From positions 1 through 16,602 of the forward strand of contig JAICHT010000038.1 of the NCBI GenBank assembly GCA_025924755.1: 16,602 bases of DNA, written 5' to 3'. Every line of letters begins with the position of its first letter. Position 1 is the first letter of the stretch. A model generated the notes under the pieces. That model did not search any database. It had not been told where the DNA came from and saw only the letters and a program-made list of their open reading frames with translations. Source of the DNA: Chitinophagaceae bacterium (GTDB taxonomy: Bacteria; Bacteroidota; Bacteroidia; Chitinophagales; Chitinophagaceae). Positions 1 through 7,604 of the stretch are shown here, one piece after another. A program made the translations under genes and the position numbers.

Positions 1-1472
1 AACTGTAACCGCTCTCTTATCTCTTTGATAATTTCTTTGGCAATGATATTCTGATTTGTACTAAGCCTTCCTTCAATACCATCAAACCACTGTTTCAGTT
101 TCACCAGATCCATACTGCTTAATTCCGCAATATTCTTTTCATCTACCTTAAACCACAAACTCTCTTTTTTTAGCCGGGCTCCCTTGCAGGTAGCACAGGT
201 AGTTAGTTGCATAAATCCTTCTGCCCACCGTTGAATAGCATCGCTGGTGCTGGTAGCAAACCAACGTTTTACCTGGTTAATAACGCCCTCAAATTCGCTG
301 TCATATACGTTTGTTTCAATATCATCAATATACTGCAATTCATTTTCGGATGGGCCGCCCTCTTTGCCATATAAAACCAGGTTCAACGCTGTTTCCGGCA
401 GCTCTTTAAGCGGTTTATCCAGGCTGAATTTATGCCGCTTGGCCAGTGTTTGTATCTGCCTGAAAATATAAGCATCTCTTTCACTGCCCAGTGGTGCAAT
501 GCCACCGCTATTGATACTTAATGCATCATCCGGCATTACGGCATTGATGCTTACGGTATATACCTGTCCCAGGCCTTTACAGGTAGGGCAGGCTCCATAT
601 GGAGAGTTGAACGAAAAGGCATTTGGGGACGGCTCTTCGTAGCTGATGCCAGTATCTTCGCACATGAGTTGCCGGCTATAAGCCGCTTCTGCATGCGATG
701 CAGGTACACTGTCTTGCTCATAGTCCACAAACATTAAGTCCTTGCCCATTTTTAACGCCTGCTGCACGCTTTGGCTGATACGGGTTCTTAGATCACTGCT
801 TACTTTTAAACGGTCCACTACCAATTCAATATCATGAATTTTATAGCGGTCCAGTTGCATTTTCGGAGTAATATCTTTTACTTCTCCATCTACACGCACT
901 TTTAAAAAACCCTTTTTACGGACTTCTTCAAACAACTCCCTGTAGTGTCCTTTTCTGCCTCTGACCAAAGGCGCCAATAAGGAGATTTTATATCCTTCAA
1001 ACCGCTTTAGTATATTATTTACAATTTCATCTTCACTCCACTTTACCATTTTTTTTCCCGTGTTATACGAGTAGGCTTCGCTGGCTCTTGCAAAAAGAAG
1101 CCGCAAAAAATCATACACCTCTGTAACGGTACCTACTGTTGACCGGGGATTTTTGTTAGTAGTTTTTTGTTCAATGGAAATAACCGGCGAAAGCCCCGTG
1201 ATCTTGTCCACATCCGGCCGCTCCATTTCGCCTATAAACTGCCGGGCATAGGCACCAAATGTCTCCATATACCGGCGCTGGCCTTCAGCATAAATAGTAT
1301 CAAAAGCAAGCGACGATTTGCCGCTGCCACTGATGCCGGTAATAACTACCAGTTTGTTTTTAGGAATGGCAATATCAATATTTTTCAAATTGTGCTCACG
1401 AGCTCCAAACACTTCAATAAACTCTTCTTTTTCGGACGGTGCTGCACCAGTATTTACTTCGTTATTTTTCAT
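1..1472 (-). CDS. uvrA: UvrA, excinuclease ABC subunit A, N-terminal 490 residues (cut by left window edge)
   Basis: DNA-damage recognition ATPase of nucleotide excision repair; it forms the UvrA2-UvrB scanning complex in the cytoplasm. Seen: residues 18-31 match the UvrA N-terminus (EVFGAREHNLKNI), Walker A GISGSGKSS is at 46-54, followed by FDTIYAEGQRRY. A UvrB-binding-type segment (LLAPLVRGRKGHYRELFEE, 166-184) suggests class I UvrA rather than the shorter UvrA2. Cys pairs CPTC (295-298) and CATC (426-429) match the zinc-binding pairs of the family. About half of the usual ~940 residues is present and the frame is open to base 1. The start is the only ATG after an in-frame TGA four codons upstream; a GAGGA lies just before it. 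The extra Cys pair many UvrAs carry near residue 130 is not seen (SEAYSYNTGKK here). It is divergent from the small gene at 1633, 160 bp away; no clear promoter box was found in that gap. Confidence 0.97.
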   Translation of the reverse strand, partial: MKNNEVNTGAAPSEKEEFIEVFGAREHNLKNIDIAIPKNKLVVITGISGSGKSSLAFDTIYAEGQRRYMETFGAYARQFIGEMERPDVDKITGLSPVISIEQKTTNKNPRSTVGTVTEVYDFLRLLFARASEAYSYNTGKKMVKWSEDEIVNNILKRFEGYKISLLAPLVRGRKGHYRELFEEVRKKGFLKVRVDGEVKDITPKMQLDRYKIHDIELVVDRLKVSSDLRTRISQSVQQALKMGKDLMFVDYEQDSVPASHAEAAYSRQLMCEDTGISYEEPSPNAFSFNSPYGACPTCKGLGQVYTVSINAVMPDDALSINSGGIAPLGSERDAYIFRQIQTLAKRHKFSLDKPLKELPETALNLVLYGKEGGPSENELQYIDDIETNVYDSEFEGVINQVKRWFATSTSDAIQRWAEGFMQLTTCATCKGARLKKESLWFKVDEKNIAELSSMDLVKLKQWFDGIEGRLSTNQNIIAKEIIKEIRERLQ

Positions 1473-1632
1473 GTAATATCCTCAAAATCTGCGGGAAGCG
1501 AAGATACAGCAAGCCGGGCTGCGCTGCAGTATTTTAACAGTTGTTATCAAGGCAGTACGCATATTAAAATTTTTTGGCATGGTTTTCAGGTATAGGCCCT
1601 GTTATTATTTTGTTTTATCTTAAAAATTACGC

Positions 1633-1854
1633 ATGAAAAAGACCATGATTTTAGGCTTTGCAGCGCTTTTAGCTTCTGCTGCCGTGAATGCACAAACAGA
1701 CACTACGCAAAAAAAAGATACCCTTGTAAAAAAGGATAGCACGCAAACTCATACTGTTGCTACAAATACTGTAAAGGGTACTACTGCACAAGTGAATGCA
1801 CTTAAAAAATCGAAAGCAACTACCACTGATTTATTTAAAAAAGAAGAGAACTAA
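1633..1854 (+). CDS. small secreted Thr/Lys-rich protein, unknown function
   Basis: I do not recognise a family. The 73-residue product begins with a clear Sec signal peptide: MKK, a hydrophobic stretch to about residue 18, then VNAQ with cleavage predicted after Ala20. The mature part is about 53 residues, built almost entirely from Thr, Lys, Asp, Gln and Val (for example TDTTQKKDTLVKKDSTQT), with no Cys and no obvious fold. It is probably periplasmic or surface-exposed and disordered. The ATG directly precedes the signal peptide. A perfect terminator about 110 nt downstream makes it a single-gene unit. The next gene on the same strand (2237) has a near-identical signal-peptide end (A-V-N-A-Q) and a similar Thr/Lys tail, so the two may be related in role. 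That it is a gene is fairly certain; any function is a guess. Confidence 0.75.
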   Translation: MKKTMILGFAALLASAAVNAQTDTTQKKDTLVKKDSTQTHTVATNTVKGTTAQVNALKKSKATTTDLFKKEEN

Positions 1855-2236
1855 ACTGCTCTTACTTTAATAAAACACATCAGTTATTGTTTTCGTTTCA
1901 TTGGTATGAAGATTTACCAGCTGTAGCCTGATAATTTATTCATTACCAGGAAGCAATTTGTTACACCAGGGATAGTACTATCCCTGGTTTTTTATTTTAC
2001 TACTTGCAGATAAACTCACTTTGATGCCTTACACGGGTGTGATTTCATGTTTAAATGTTTATCGTATTTCATAAACCCGTAGAAACCGTTTCGAGATTTA
2101 AGAGATGAGTCTCTTATAAAATCGGTAAATTTAACTGCTGTATTGTTAAAATACCGGTTTTTAGATGAGTTAAAATTTCTGGCACAATATTGTATAAGTA
2201 AGCAGCGAAACATTACCTAATTTCAAAAATATGTAT
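1855..2236. other. intergenic stretch between the two small secreted-protein genes
   Basis: The first third is the 3' region and terminator of the upstream gene. From about 2000 to 2236 I see no convincing gene. A minus-strand reading frame of 65 codons at 2016-2213 has no family resemblance, signal peptide or terminator. A 7-bp hairpin, TAAGAGA (2099-2105) with TCTCTTA (2110-2116) around TGAG, lies about 120 nt before the next start and could sit in its leader or be an operator. No exact TAnnTTTG box was found here; TAATTTCA just before the start is the nearest. Confidence 0.5.
1965..1996 (+). terminator. intrinsic terminator after the small secreted protein gene
   Basis: A perfect inverted repeat, ACCAGGGATAG (1965-1975) with CTATCCCTGGT (1978-1988), gives a 10-11 bp stem with a 2-4 nt loop. 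It runs into TTTTTT and more T-rich sequence (1988-1996). The U-tract is only on the plus-strand side, so it ends transcription from the 1633-1854 gene. Confidence 0.85.
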
Positions 2237-2947
2237 ATGAAGAATAGTATCTTTTTGGCTTTTGTAGCCCTGTTTATGGCTACTGCTGTAAATGCACAAT
2301 CTACAGTTGATTCAATTGAGGCTAAGTATAAGCTTTTGCCTATGCCTGATTCTTTAACAATGGAAAAAATGTTTCCAATTGTAGGCAGCTACCAGCTAAA
2401 CAACCCTACGGGTGCTAATGCAATGAATACCACTACGACAAACACCACCAGCACCAATACTGCCGACTCTTCTTCCTCTGCTACTACGAATACCGCATCC
2501 AGTGCCGGTATGCTTAGTGTAATGATGGATTCCTCTAATAAAGGTATTGTATGGATTTCTGGTTTGCCACAAGGTAAAATAAAGGCTTATTTAAAACAAT
2601 CCCCAGCTACTTACCGCATTATTGCACAAACCACAGATGCAGGTACTAAAGTACCAGAAGGTACTGCTATGTACGATTCTACTACAAAAGTGCTGAATAT
2701 AGAAATAGGCACCGCTTATAATGATGCGAATCCTGGTGCTGTTTTCCCAATGAACAATGGCACTATGATGGACTCAACATCAATGAATAACATGAGTAAC
2801 GACCATATGAACAATAGCACGACAAAAACAAAAACAAAAAGCTCTAAGACGAAGTCAAAATCCAAAGCAAAACCCAAAAAGGTGATGTATTACACTGCTA
2901 CCAAAGAGGGTGAAAACATGACCTCAAGCACTACCACACAACAATAA
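2237..2947 (+). CDS. secreted low-complexity protein (Thr/Ser/Asn/Met- and Lys-rich), unknown function
   Basis: No family recognised. The start is taken at the second ATG (2237), because a signal peptide begins exactly there (MKNSIF, hydrophobic to about 18, VNAQ, cleavage after Ala20); the in-frame ATG at 2231 would add only Met-Tyr. The 236-residue product then shows: residues 22-60 ordinary sequence; 62-90 a Thr/Ser/Asn run; 91-165 a more globular part (VMMDSSNKGIVWISGLPQGKI and a probable beta-rich segment); 166-193 Met/Asn-rich; 195-215 a strongly basic Lys/Thr/Ser stretch; and a Thr-rich end. There is no Cys and no T9SS sorting domain. It is probably periplasmic or surface-associated. 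The basic tail could bind anionic polymers, but that is inference. A strong terminator follows within 25 nt, so it stands alone. Confidence 0.85.
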   Translation: MKNSIFLAFVALFMATAVNAQSTVDSIEAKYKLLPMPDSLTMEKMFPIVGSYQLNNPTGANAMNTTTTNTTSTNTADSSSSATTNTASSAGMLSVMMDSSNKGIVWISGLPQGKIKAYLKQSPATYRIIAQTTDAGTKVPEGTAMYDSTTKVLNIEIGTAYNDANPGAVFPMNNGTMMDSTSMNNMSNDHMNNSTTKTKTKSSKTKSKSKAKPKKVMYYTATKEGENMTSSTTTQQ

Positions 2948-2970
2948 AGTTTTCATTTGCATATACAATG

Positions 2971-2999
2971 ATGGGCTGTCTTTTGGCAGCCCATTTTTT
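2971..2999 (+). terminator. intrinsic terminator after the 2237-2947 gene
   Basis: An 8-bp perfect stem, ATGGGCTG (2971-2978) with CAGCCCAT (2987-2994), encloses an 8-nt loop (TCTTTTGG) and is followed by six T. It lies 23 nt after the stop codon. Confidence 0.88.
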
Positions 3000-3058
3000 A
3001 TAACCATATAGGATATCTTATATCCGCATAGCTTTTTATGATTTTCTTTTTTCAACCT

Positions 3059-3091
3059 TTTGGCAAGTAAATGCTGTAGCGGCTAATTTTG
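3059..3091 (+). promoter_or_regulatory. Bacteroidota-type promoter for the ATP-grasp/monooxygenase operon
   Basis: TTTG (3059-3062), a 21-nt spacer and TAATTTTG (3084-3091) match the Bacteroidota consensus (-33 TTTG or TTG, -7 TAnnTTTG) exactly. Transcription would start near 3097-3100, leaving a leader of about 65 nt before the ATG at 3164. The preceding gene is insulated by the terminator at 2971-2999, which supports a new unit starting here. Confidence 0.7.
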
Positions 3092-3163
3092 CAATGCTTC
3101 AAAGTATCTGCCCTACTTATGGCATCAAACTTTGCAGATAATCGGTTACTATAAATAATTACA

Positions 3164-4132
3164 ATGATTAAACCTGTTGGTATATTTTACGAGCACCCTG
3201 AGTGGTTTCGAAAATTATTTGAATTGCTGGACAGCAGAGAAATACCCTATAAAAAGCTGCACGCCGGCTTTCATAGTTTTAACCCCTCTGATATTCATCC
3301 TCCATATAGCGTCGTATTAAACCGGATCAGTTCTTCGTCTTATTTGCGTGGGCATGGACAGGGCATTTTTTATTCCAAAGCTTTTATGGCTTACCTGGAG
3401 CAGACCGGCACACCCGTTATCAACGGCTCGAGAGCTACAGAAATAGAAACGTCAAAAGCATTGCAATTACTTTTACTGTCCAAGCTGGGTTTAGCTTTTC
3501 CCAAAAGCATAGTAGTCAACCATAGTTCTCAAATACTTGAAGCAGCCAAAACATTACAGTTTCCTATTGCGGTAAAACCCAATATAGGTGGCAGCGGTGC
3601 GGGCATCATTCGCTTTAATACTTTATCATCTTTAGAAGAAGCCGTTGAAAACAATGCAATTGATTTAGGGATAGATCAAACAGCATTGGTGCAGGAGTTT
3701 ATTCCCGCTCGTGGCGGTCATATCAACCGTGTAGAAACCTTGAATGGAAAATTTTTATACGCTATAAAAGTATTTACTACCGGCGAAAGTTTCAACCTGT
3801 GCCCGGCTGAAATTTGCCAGGTGCCGGAACTGAATGAAGGGCCACAGGCTATTGGTGAAGTATGCCTGACCACAGCGCCCAAAAAAGGGATTAAAGTAGA
3901 AGCATTTACGCCACCGGCGCAGGTAATAGCAGCTGTGGAGCGTATCGTACAGGAAGCCAATATCAATGTAGGTGGTATTGAATATATAGTGGACGACCGC
4001 AATGGTGACATCTTGTATTATGATATTAATGCGCTGTCTAACTTTATTGCCGATGCCGAAAATGTAATTGGCTTCGATCCGTTCAAAAATTTAGTAGACT
4101 ATATACAATCCTTTGTAAATACAAAAAATTAA
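3164..4132 (+). CDS. ATP-grasp ligase, RimK-like, substrate unknown
   Basis: A 322-residue cytoplasmic enzyme of the ATP-grasp superfamily, which joins a carboxylate, via acyl phosphate, to an amine or similar nucleophile. Seen: a preATP-grasp N-terminal part (1-90), a TSKALQLLLLSKLGLAFPKS segment (96-115) matching the DKxxxxxLLxxxGIPxP region of RimK-type proteins, ATP-binding K138 in FPIAVKPN, a glycine-rich loop IGGSGAG (141-147), adenine-hinge QEF (177-179), and a metal-binding end GGIEYI (270-275) with YDINALSNF (286-294). D287 and N289 stand where many family members have Glu-x-Asn, a conservative change. The product cannot be named: peptide ligation, amino-acid modification and natural-product assembly are all possible. 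It is co-transcribed with the flavin monooxygenase that starts 5 nt after its stop. The fold call is firm; the substrate is unknown. Confidence 0.9.
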   Translation: MIKPVGIFYEHPEWFRKLFELLDSREIPYKKLHAGFHSFNPSDIHPPYSVVLNRISSSSYLRGHGQGIFYSKAFMAYLEQTGTPVINGSRATEIETSKALQLLLLSKLGLAFPKSIVVNHSSQILEAAKTLQFPIAVKPNIGGSGAGIIRFNTLSSLEEAVENNAIDLGIDQTALVQEFIPARGGHINRVETLNGKFLYAIKVFTTGESFNLCPAEICQVPELNEGPQAIGEVCLTTAPKKGIKVEAFTPPAQVIAAVERIVQEANINVGGIEYIVDDRNGDILYYDINALSNFIADAENVIGFDPFKNLVDYIQSFVNTKN

Positions 4133-4137
4133 TTGTT

Positions 4138-5160
4138 ATGAGATTTGGTTATTGGTTACCGGTATTTGGCGGATGGCTGCGTAATGTAGAAGACGAGCAA
4201 ATGGAAACAAGCTGGAATTATGTAAAACGCCTGGCGCAACGAAGCGAAGAAATTGGTTTTGACTTAACCTTGATTGCCGAATTATTTTTAAACGATATTA
4301 AAGGCGAAAGCGCTCCTTCTCTGGATGCCTGGTCTACGGCGGCGGCCTTAGCAGCGGTTACTGAAAAACTGGAGCTGATGGTAGCGGTTCGTCCTACCTT
4401 TCATAATCCGGCCATATTAGCCAAGCAGGCAGCCAATATAGCCAATATCAGCAATGGCCGGTTGTCGTTAAACGTTGTATCATCCTGGTGGCAACAGGAA
4501 GCGCTGAAATATGGTATTCAATATGAGCAGCACGATGACCGCTATGCCCGAATGAAAGAGTGGATGGAAATTATAACTTCCATGTGGGAGAAAGATGGTT
4601 TTTCATTTGAAGGAAAATATTACAGTGTAACCGACACCATATTGCAGCCAAAGCCGGTAGTAAAACCTTTAATATATGCAGGTGGCGAATCGGAAGCCGG
4701 AAAAAATTTAATTGCGCAAACCTGCGATGGATATGTAATGCATGGCGACTCGCCGGAAGCGATCGGCGCTCGTATAAGTGATGTAAAACAACGCAGGGAA
4801 AAGCTGGGCCTGCCTCCATTAACCTATGGCGTAGCCGCTTATTCCATTGTTAGAAACAACCAGGAGGAAGTACAAAAAGAAATTGAACGCATTACTGATG
4901 TCAGATCTTCTGCTGCCGGTTATAACAATTATCAGCAATGGCTTAACGGAACGCAACTCGAAAAAAAAGTATCGCTGGAAGAGTATTCAGTATCCAACCG
5001 CGGTTTGCGTACCGGGCTTGCCGGCACACCAGAACAGATTGCCGAAAAAATTTATGAATTTGAAAAAGTGGGTGTGGACTTTTTTTTATTGCAGTGCAGC
5101 CCGCAACTGGAAGAAATGGAGCGGTTTGCCGAAGCAATCATTGCACACCAACCCGCTTAA
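4138..5160 (+). CDS. LLM-class flavin-dependent monooxygenase, SsuD/SfnG-like
   Basis: A 340-residue member of the bacterial luciferase-like (TIM-barrel) monooxygenases. The family uses FMNH2 supplied by a separate reductase and O2, typically to cleave C-S bonds of sulfonates or sulfones, or to oxidise other small molecules. Seen: beta-strand 1 RFGYWLPVFGG (2-12); ATEKLELMVAVRPTFHNPAI (residues 74-93 region), typical of SsuD/SfnG; NGRLSLNVVSSWW (106-118); EQHDDRYARMKEW (130-142), the conserved HDxRY signature; LIYAGGESEAGKNLIAQTCDGYVMHG (around 178-203), the flavin-phosphate site; and a C-terminal LAGTPEQIAEKI. The closest family I recall is SfnG/SsuD, but the substrate is not determined by these motifs. 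It starts 5 nt after the ATP-grasp stop (tight operon) and is followed by a strong terminator. No flavin reductase, sulfonate transporter or sulfur regulator is nearby, which argues against a standard ssu operon. Confidence 0.92.
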   Translation: MRFGYWLPVFGGWLRNVEDEQMETSWNYVKRLAQRSEEIGFDLTLIAELFLNDIKGESAPSLDAWSTAAALAAVTEKLELMVAVRPTFHNPAILAKQAANIANISNGRLSLNVVSSWWQQEALKYGIQYEQHDDRYARMKEWMEIITSMWEKDGFSFEGKYYSVTDTILQPKPVVKPLIYAGGESEAGKNLIAQTCDGYVMHGDSPEAIGARISDVKQRREKLGLPPLTYGVAAYSIVRNNQEEVQKEIERITDVRSSAAGYNNYQQWLNGTQLEKKVSLEEYSVSNRGLRTGLAGTPEQIAEKIYEFEKVGVDFFLLQCSPQLEEMERFAEAIIAHQPA

Positions 5161-5171
5161 CTTTCCTTATT

Positions 5172-5204
5172 GCAAAACCCATTTTAATAATGGGTTTTGC
5201 TTTT
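5172..5204 (+). terminator. intrinsic terminator closing the ATP-grasp/monooxygenase operon
   Basis: A perfect 12-bp stem, GCAAAACCCATT (5172-5183) with AATGGGTTTTGC (5189-5200), has a 5-nt loop (TTAAT) and is followed by TTTT. It begins 12 nt after the stop codon. A run of A within the stem (5174-5177) gives the reverse strand a T-stretch only inside the hairpin, so termination is mainly on the plus strand. Confidence 0.85.
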
Positions 5205-5285
5205 ATCCGGCCTTGATATAGCTAAAGCAGCTGCGGCCTCTCATTTTATTTTTTGCATCTATCTTTACTGCTTTTATTTATACGA

Positions 5286-6254
5286 ATGAAGGAACTGTCT
5301 GTAGTAATACCGGTAATGAATGAAGAAGAGAACATCAAGCTCTTAATGGAAGCCGTGCATAATGCCTTAAGTGCTATTGATTATGAAGTAATTTTTGTAG
5401 ACGATGGCTCATCCGACAATACCAGGAGAACCATAATGGATAATGCAGATGAGCGTACAAAGCTGGTAGAACTACGGAAAAATTATGGTCAAAGCACTGC
5501 TATGACGGCAGGTATTGATTATGCGAAAGGTACATATATTGCCATGCTCGACGGCGATTTGCAAAATGATCCAACCGATATTCCGCCGATGCTGGAGCTA
5601 TTAAAAAGAGACGATTGGGATGTAGTAGCCGGCAACCGCAAAAGCCGGAAAGATGGGATGCTGCTCCGCAAAATTCCCAGTAAAATAGCCAATGCACTTA
5701 TCCGCCGCTGGACAGGGGTTTACATCAAAGATTATGGATGCACTTTAAAAGTGTTTAGAAGGGAAATAGCGGAAGATCTGGGCCTGTATGGAGAACTGCA
5801 CCGTTTTATACCGGTACTTGCCAAATTGCAGGGTGCCCGCATTACGCAGGTAGATGTAAAGCACCATCCCCGGCAGTTTGGCAAAAGCAAATACGGCCTC
5901 AACCGTACATTTAAAGTGTTGTCCGACCTGGTGCTGATGGTGTTCTTTGGCCGTTATATTCAAAAGCCCATGCACCTTTTTGGCACTATCGGCTTTATCA
6001 GTCTTGGGTTAGGCATTATCATTAACCTGTATCTTTTGATATTAAAAATATCCGGACATGACATCTGGGGCAAACCCCTGCTGATATTGGGTTTAATTTT
6101 TTTATTGGGCGGCATCCAGTTAATAACCATAGGCATACTGGCAGAAATTGCCATCCGCACTTACTTTGAATCGCAGGACAAAAAAACCTACAAGGTGCGC
6201 AAAGTATTTGAGAAAGACCAGCAAAATAAACCCATACTGGGCATTACCGTTTAG
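5286..6254 (+). CDS. GT2 polyprenyl-phosphate sugar transferase with two membrane helices (GtrB/ArnC/DPM1-like)
   Basis: Transfers a sugar from a nucleotide donor to a polyprenyl phosphate at the cytoplasmic membrane, providing lipid-linked sugar for surface-glycan modification. The ATG at 5286 (322 residues) is chosen because the GT2 domain begins at once (ELSVVIPVMNEEENI). An upstream in-frame TTG at 5253 would add 11 unlikely residues. Motifs: VDDGSSDNT (38-46), LRKNYGQSTAMTAGID (63-78), catalytic DGD (89-91) in MLDGDLQNDP, RQFGKSKYGL (196-205), an amphipathic segment at 206-223, transmembrane helices at about 229-254 and 262-289, and a basic tail. Length and architecture match GtrB/ArnC/DPM1 enzymes; the sugar is not predictable. 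It is convergent with the epimerase gene: the stop codons overlap by 4 bases (6251-6254) with no terminator between them. Confidence 0.93.
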   Translation: MKELSVVIPVMNEEENIKLLMEAVHNALSAIDYEVIFVDDGSSDNTRRTIMDNADERTKLVELRKNYGQSTAMTAGIDYAKGTYIAMLDGDLQNDPTDIPPMLELLKRDDWDVVAGNRKSRKDGMLLRKIPSKIANALIRRWTGVYIKDYGCTLKVFRREIAEDLGLYGELHRFIPVLAKLQGARITQVDVKHHPRQFGKSKYGLNRTFKVLSDLVLMVFFGRYIQKPMHLFGTIGFISLGLGIIINLYLLILKISGHDIWGKPLLILGLIFLLGGIQLITIGILAEIAIRTYFESQDKKTYKVRKVFEKDQQNKPILGITV

Positions 6255-7240
6255 TAGTGCAGCAGCACTTCTTTATTATGCAAAAACCAGTCGTAAAAAC
6301 GTTGTATCCCGTCCTTCAACTCGGTATGTGGCTGATAAGCCAATAATTGTTTCGCTTTAGTAATATTAGCCATAGTATGAGGCAAATCGCCTGGCTGTTC
6401 GGGCTGTTGATCAATAGTTGCCTTTTTACCAACTACTTCTTCTATAGTGCTGATCAAATCTTTTAATGAAACCGAGTGGTTATTACCTAGATTAAAGATT
6501 TCAAACGGAGATTGATTGTACCCGATAGCACTTACCATTCCACTTACAATATCATCTACATAAGTATAATCGCGGCTGGTAGTGCCATCGCCAAAGAGGC
6601 GTATTGGCTCACCTTTTAAAATAGATTTTACAAACTGGTGTATGGCTAAATCAGGTCGTTGTCCGGGCCCGTATACAGTAAACAACCTTAGCGCTACAAA
6701 CCGAATACCGTATAAATGACTATATACATGCCCGGCCATTTCGCCGGATAGTTTTGTCATAGCATATGGGCTGATGGGCAACAGGTTTTCAGTTTCGTTC
6801 CAGGGCAGGTTTTTATTTGCGCCATATACACTGCTGGATGAGGCAAATACAAATTGCTTTACGCCTGTTTGTTGTGCAAAGTCCAATAAGTTTTGTGTGC
6901 CTTCTATATTGGTTTTTTGATAGCCCATAGGATTGCTGATGCTGGGCCGTACCCCGGCTTTAGCCGCCACATGAATAATGGCATCCACCGGCTGCGTAAG
7001 CGTATCGTGCAATACTTTGGGTGTGCTGATATCAATATCGAGGTCAAATAAATTAAAGTTGTGATGCGTTTCAAAACCGGCAATATTGATTAATTTAAAT
7101 TGCCTTGGGTAAAATGGAGCAAAGTTATCTATACATGTAACCTTGATGTCTTCATCCTTTATTAACTCGCGTATCAACTGGCTGCCAATAAAACCCGCAC
7201 CTCCGGTAACTAAGTAATGTTTTTTCACAAGCGAATGCAT
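6251..7240 (-). CDS. NAD-dependent nucleotide-sugar epimerase, UDP-glucuronate 4-epimerase-like
   Basis: A 329-residue extended short-chain dehydrogenase that interconverts UDP-sugars at C4 in the cytoplasm, most likely UDP-glucuronate and UDP-galacturonate. Seen: NAD-binding TGGAGFIG (12-19), D38 for the adenosine ribose (CIDNF), VAAKAGVRPSISNP (91-104), ASSSSVYG with the catalytic Ser/Thr (133-140), Y159-x3-K163 in SPYAMTK, RLFTVYGPGQRPDLAIHQF (185-203) and GDLPHTMANITKAKQLL (284-300). The AGVRPS and GQRPDLA segments are typical of UDP-glucuronate 4-epimerases, against GalE or RmlB; closely related decarboxylase or dehydratase roles are less likely. The first ATG gives a complete Rossmann start. 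TTATTTTG about 15 nt upstream is one base off a -7 box. It lies tail to tail with the GT2 gene; both are probably for surface polysaccharide, but they are on opposite strands and so not one operon. Confidence 0.9.
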   Translation of the reverse strand: MHSLVKKHYLVTGGAGFIGSQLIRELIKDEDIKVTCIDNFAPFYPRQFKLINIAGFETHHNFNLFDLDIDISTPKVLHDTLTQPVDAIIHVAAKAGVRPSISNPMGYQKTNIEGTQNLLDFAQQTGVKQFVFASSSSVYGANKNLPWNETENLLPISPYAMTKLSGEMAGHVYSHLYGIRFVALRLFTVYGPGQRPDLAIHQFVKSILKGEPIRLFGDGTTSRDYTYVDDIVSGMVSAIGYNQSPFEIFNLGNNHSVSLKDLISTIEEVVGKKATIDQQPEQPGDLPHTMANITKAKQLLAYQPHTELKDGIQRFYDWFLHNKEVLLHY

Positions 7241-7541
7241 TTATATTATGCAAAATAAAAGAAGTTGTTTCAGAGGTAAGAATATAAATGTATTATGCCG
7301 GGTTATAAAGCATAAGCTCTTGTAAAAACAGAAGCACCATTCAGCAAATGAATTCTATAAAAACTACTCTCAACATTACCTTAAGGTTATGAAAGGAATA
7401 TAAATTAACTACAAGAAAAGGATCTATATAATTTAAACTAAGTGCTGGTAAAAAGCTACAGATGCGTACAATATAGCGATATGGTATAAACACAAATTTC
7501 CCATATCAACCTTCAAGTTGTTACAGGAAATAAGTTACTGT

Positions 7542-7579
7542 TATTGATAACCGCTCTTTAATTAAAGAGTAGATCAATA
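7542..7579. repeat. nested dyad centred on a 16-bp perfect palindrome
   Basis: CTCTTTAATTAAAGAG (7554-7569) is a perfect palindrome. It is flanked by a second inverted pair, TATTGAT (7542-7548) and ATCAATA (7573-7579), with unpaired AACCG and TAG between the arms. It lies 26 bp beyond the stop of the small minus-strand peptide gene. Neither side has a U-tract, so a protein-binding site or cruciform is more likely than a terminator. Function unknown. Confidence 0.5.
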
Positions 7580-7604
7580 TACAAAATCAACTACCGGAAC
7601 CAGC

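Noticed and set aside
247..471. 74-codon plus-strand reading frame
   Set aside because: Lies antisense inside uvrA.
1167..1595. 142-codon plus-strand reading frame
   Set aside because: Antisense to the well-supported uvrA start region; the translation has no family features.
1565..1620. Promoter for the 1633 gene (TTTG at 1573 and TTATTTTG at 1605)
   Set aside because: The -7 box has one mismatch and the 28-nt spacing is too long for the Bacteroidota consensus.
2016..2213. 65-codon minus-strand frame between the two secreted-protein genes
   Set aside because: No recognisable features, no terminator on its strand and no promoter box. It cannot be excluded, but support is too weak to list as a gene.
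4847..5221. 124-codon plus-strand frame within the monooxygenase gene
   Set aside because: A shifted-frame shadow of the monooxygenase, with Lys/Asn-biased nonsense composition.
5253..5285. Upstream TTG start extending the GT2 protein by 11 residues
   Set aside because: The added residues (MHLSLLLLFIR) are not part of GT2 enzymes, and a normal ATG at 5286 starts exactly at the conserved domain.
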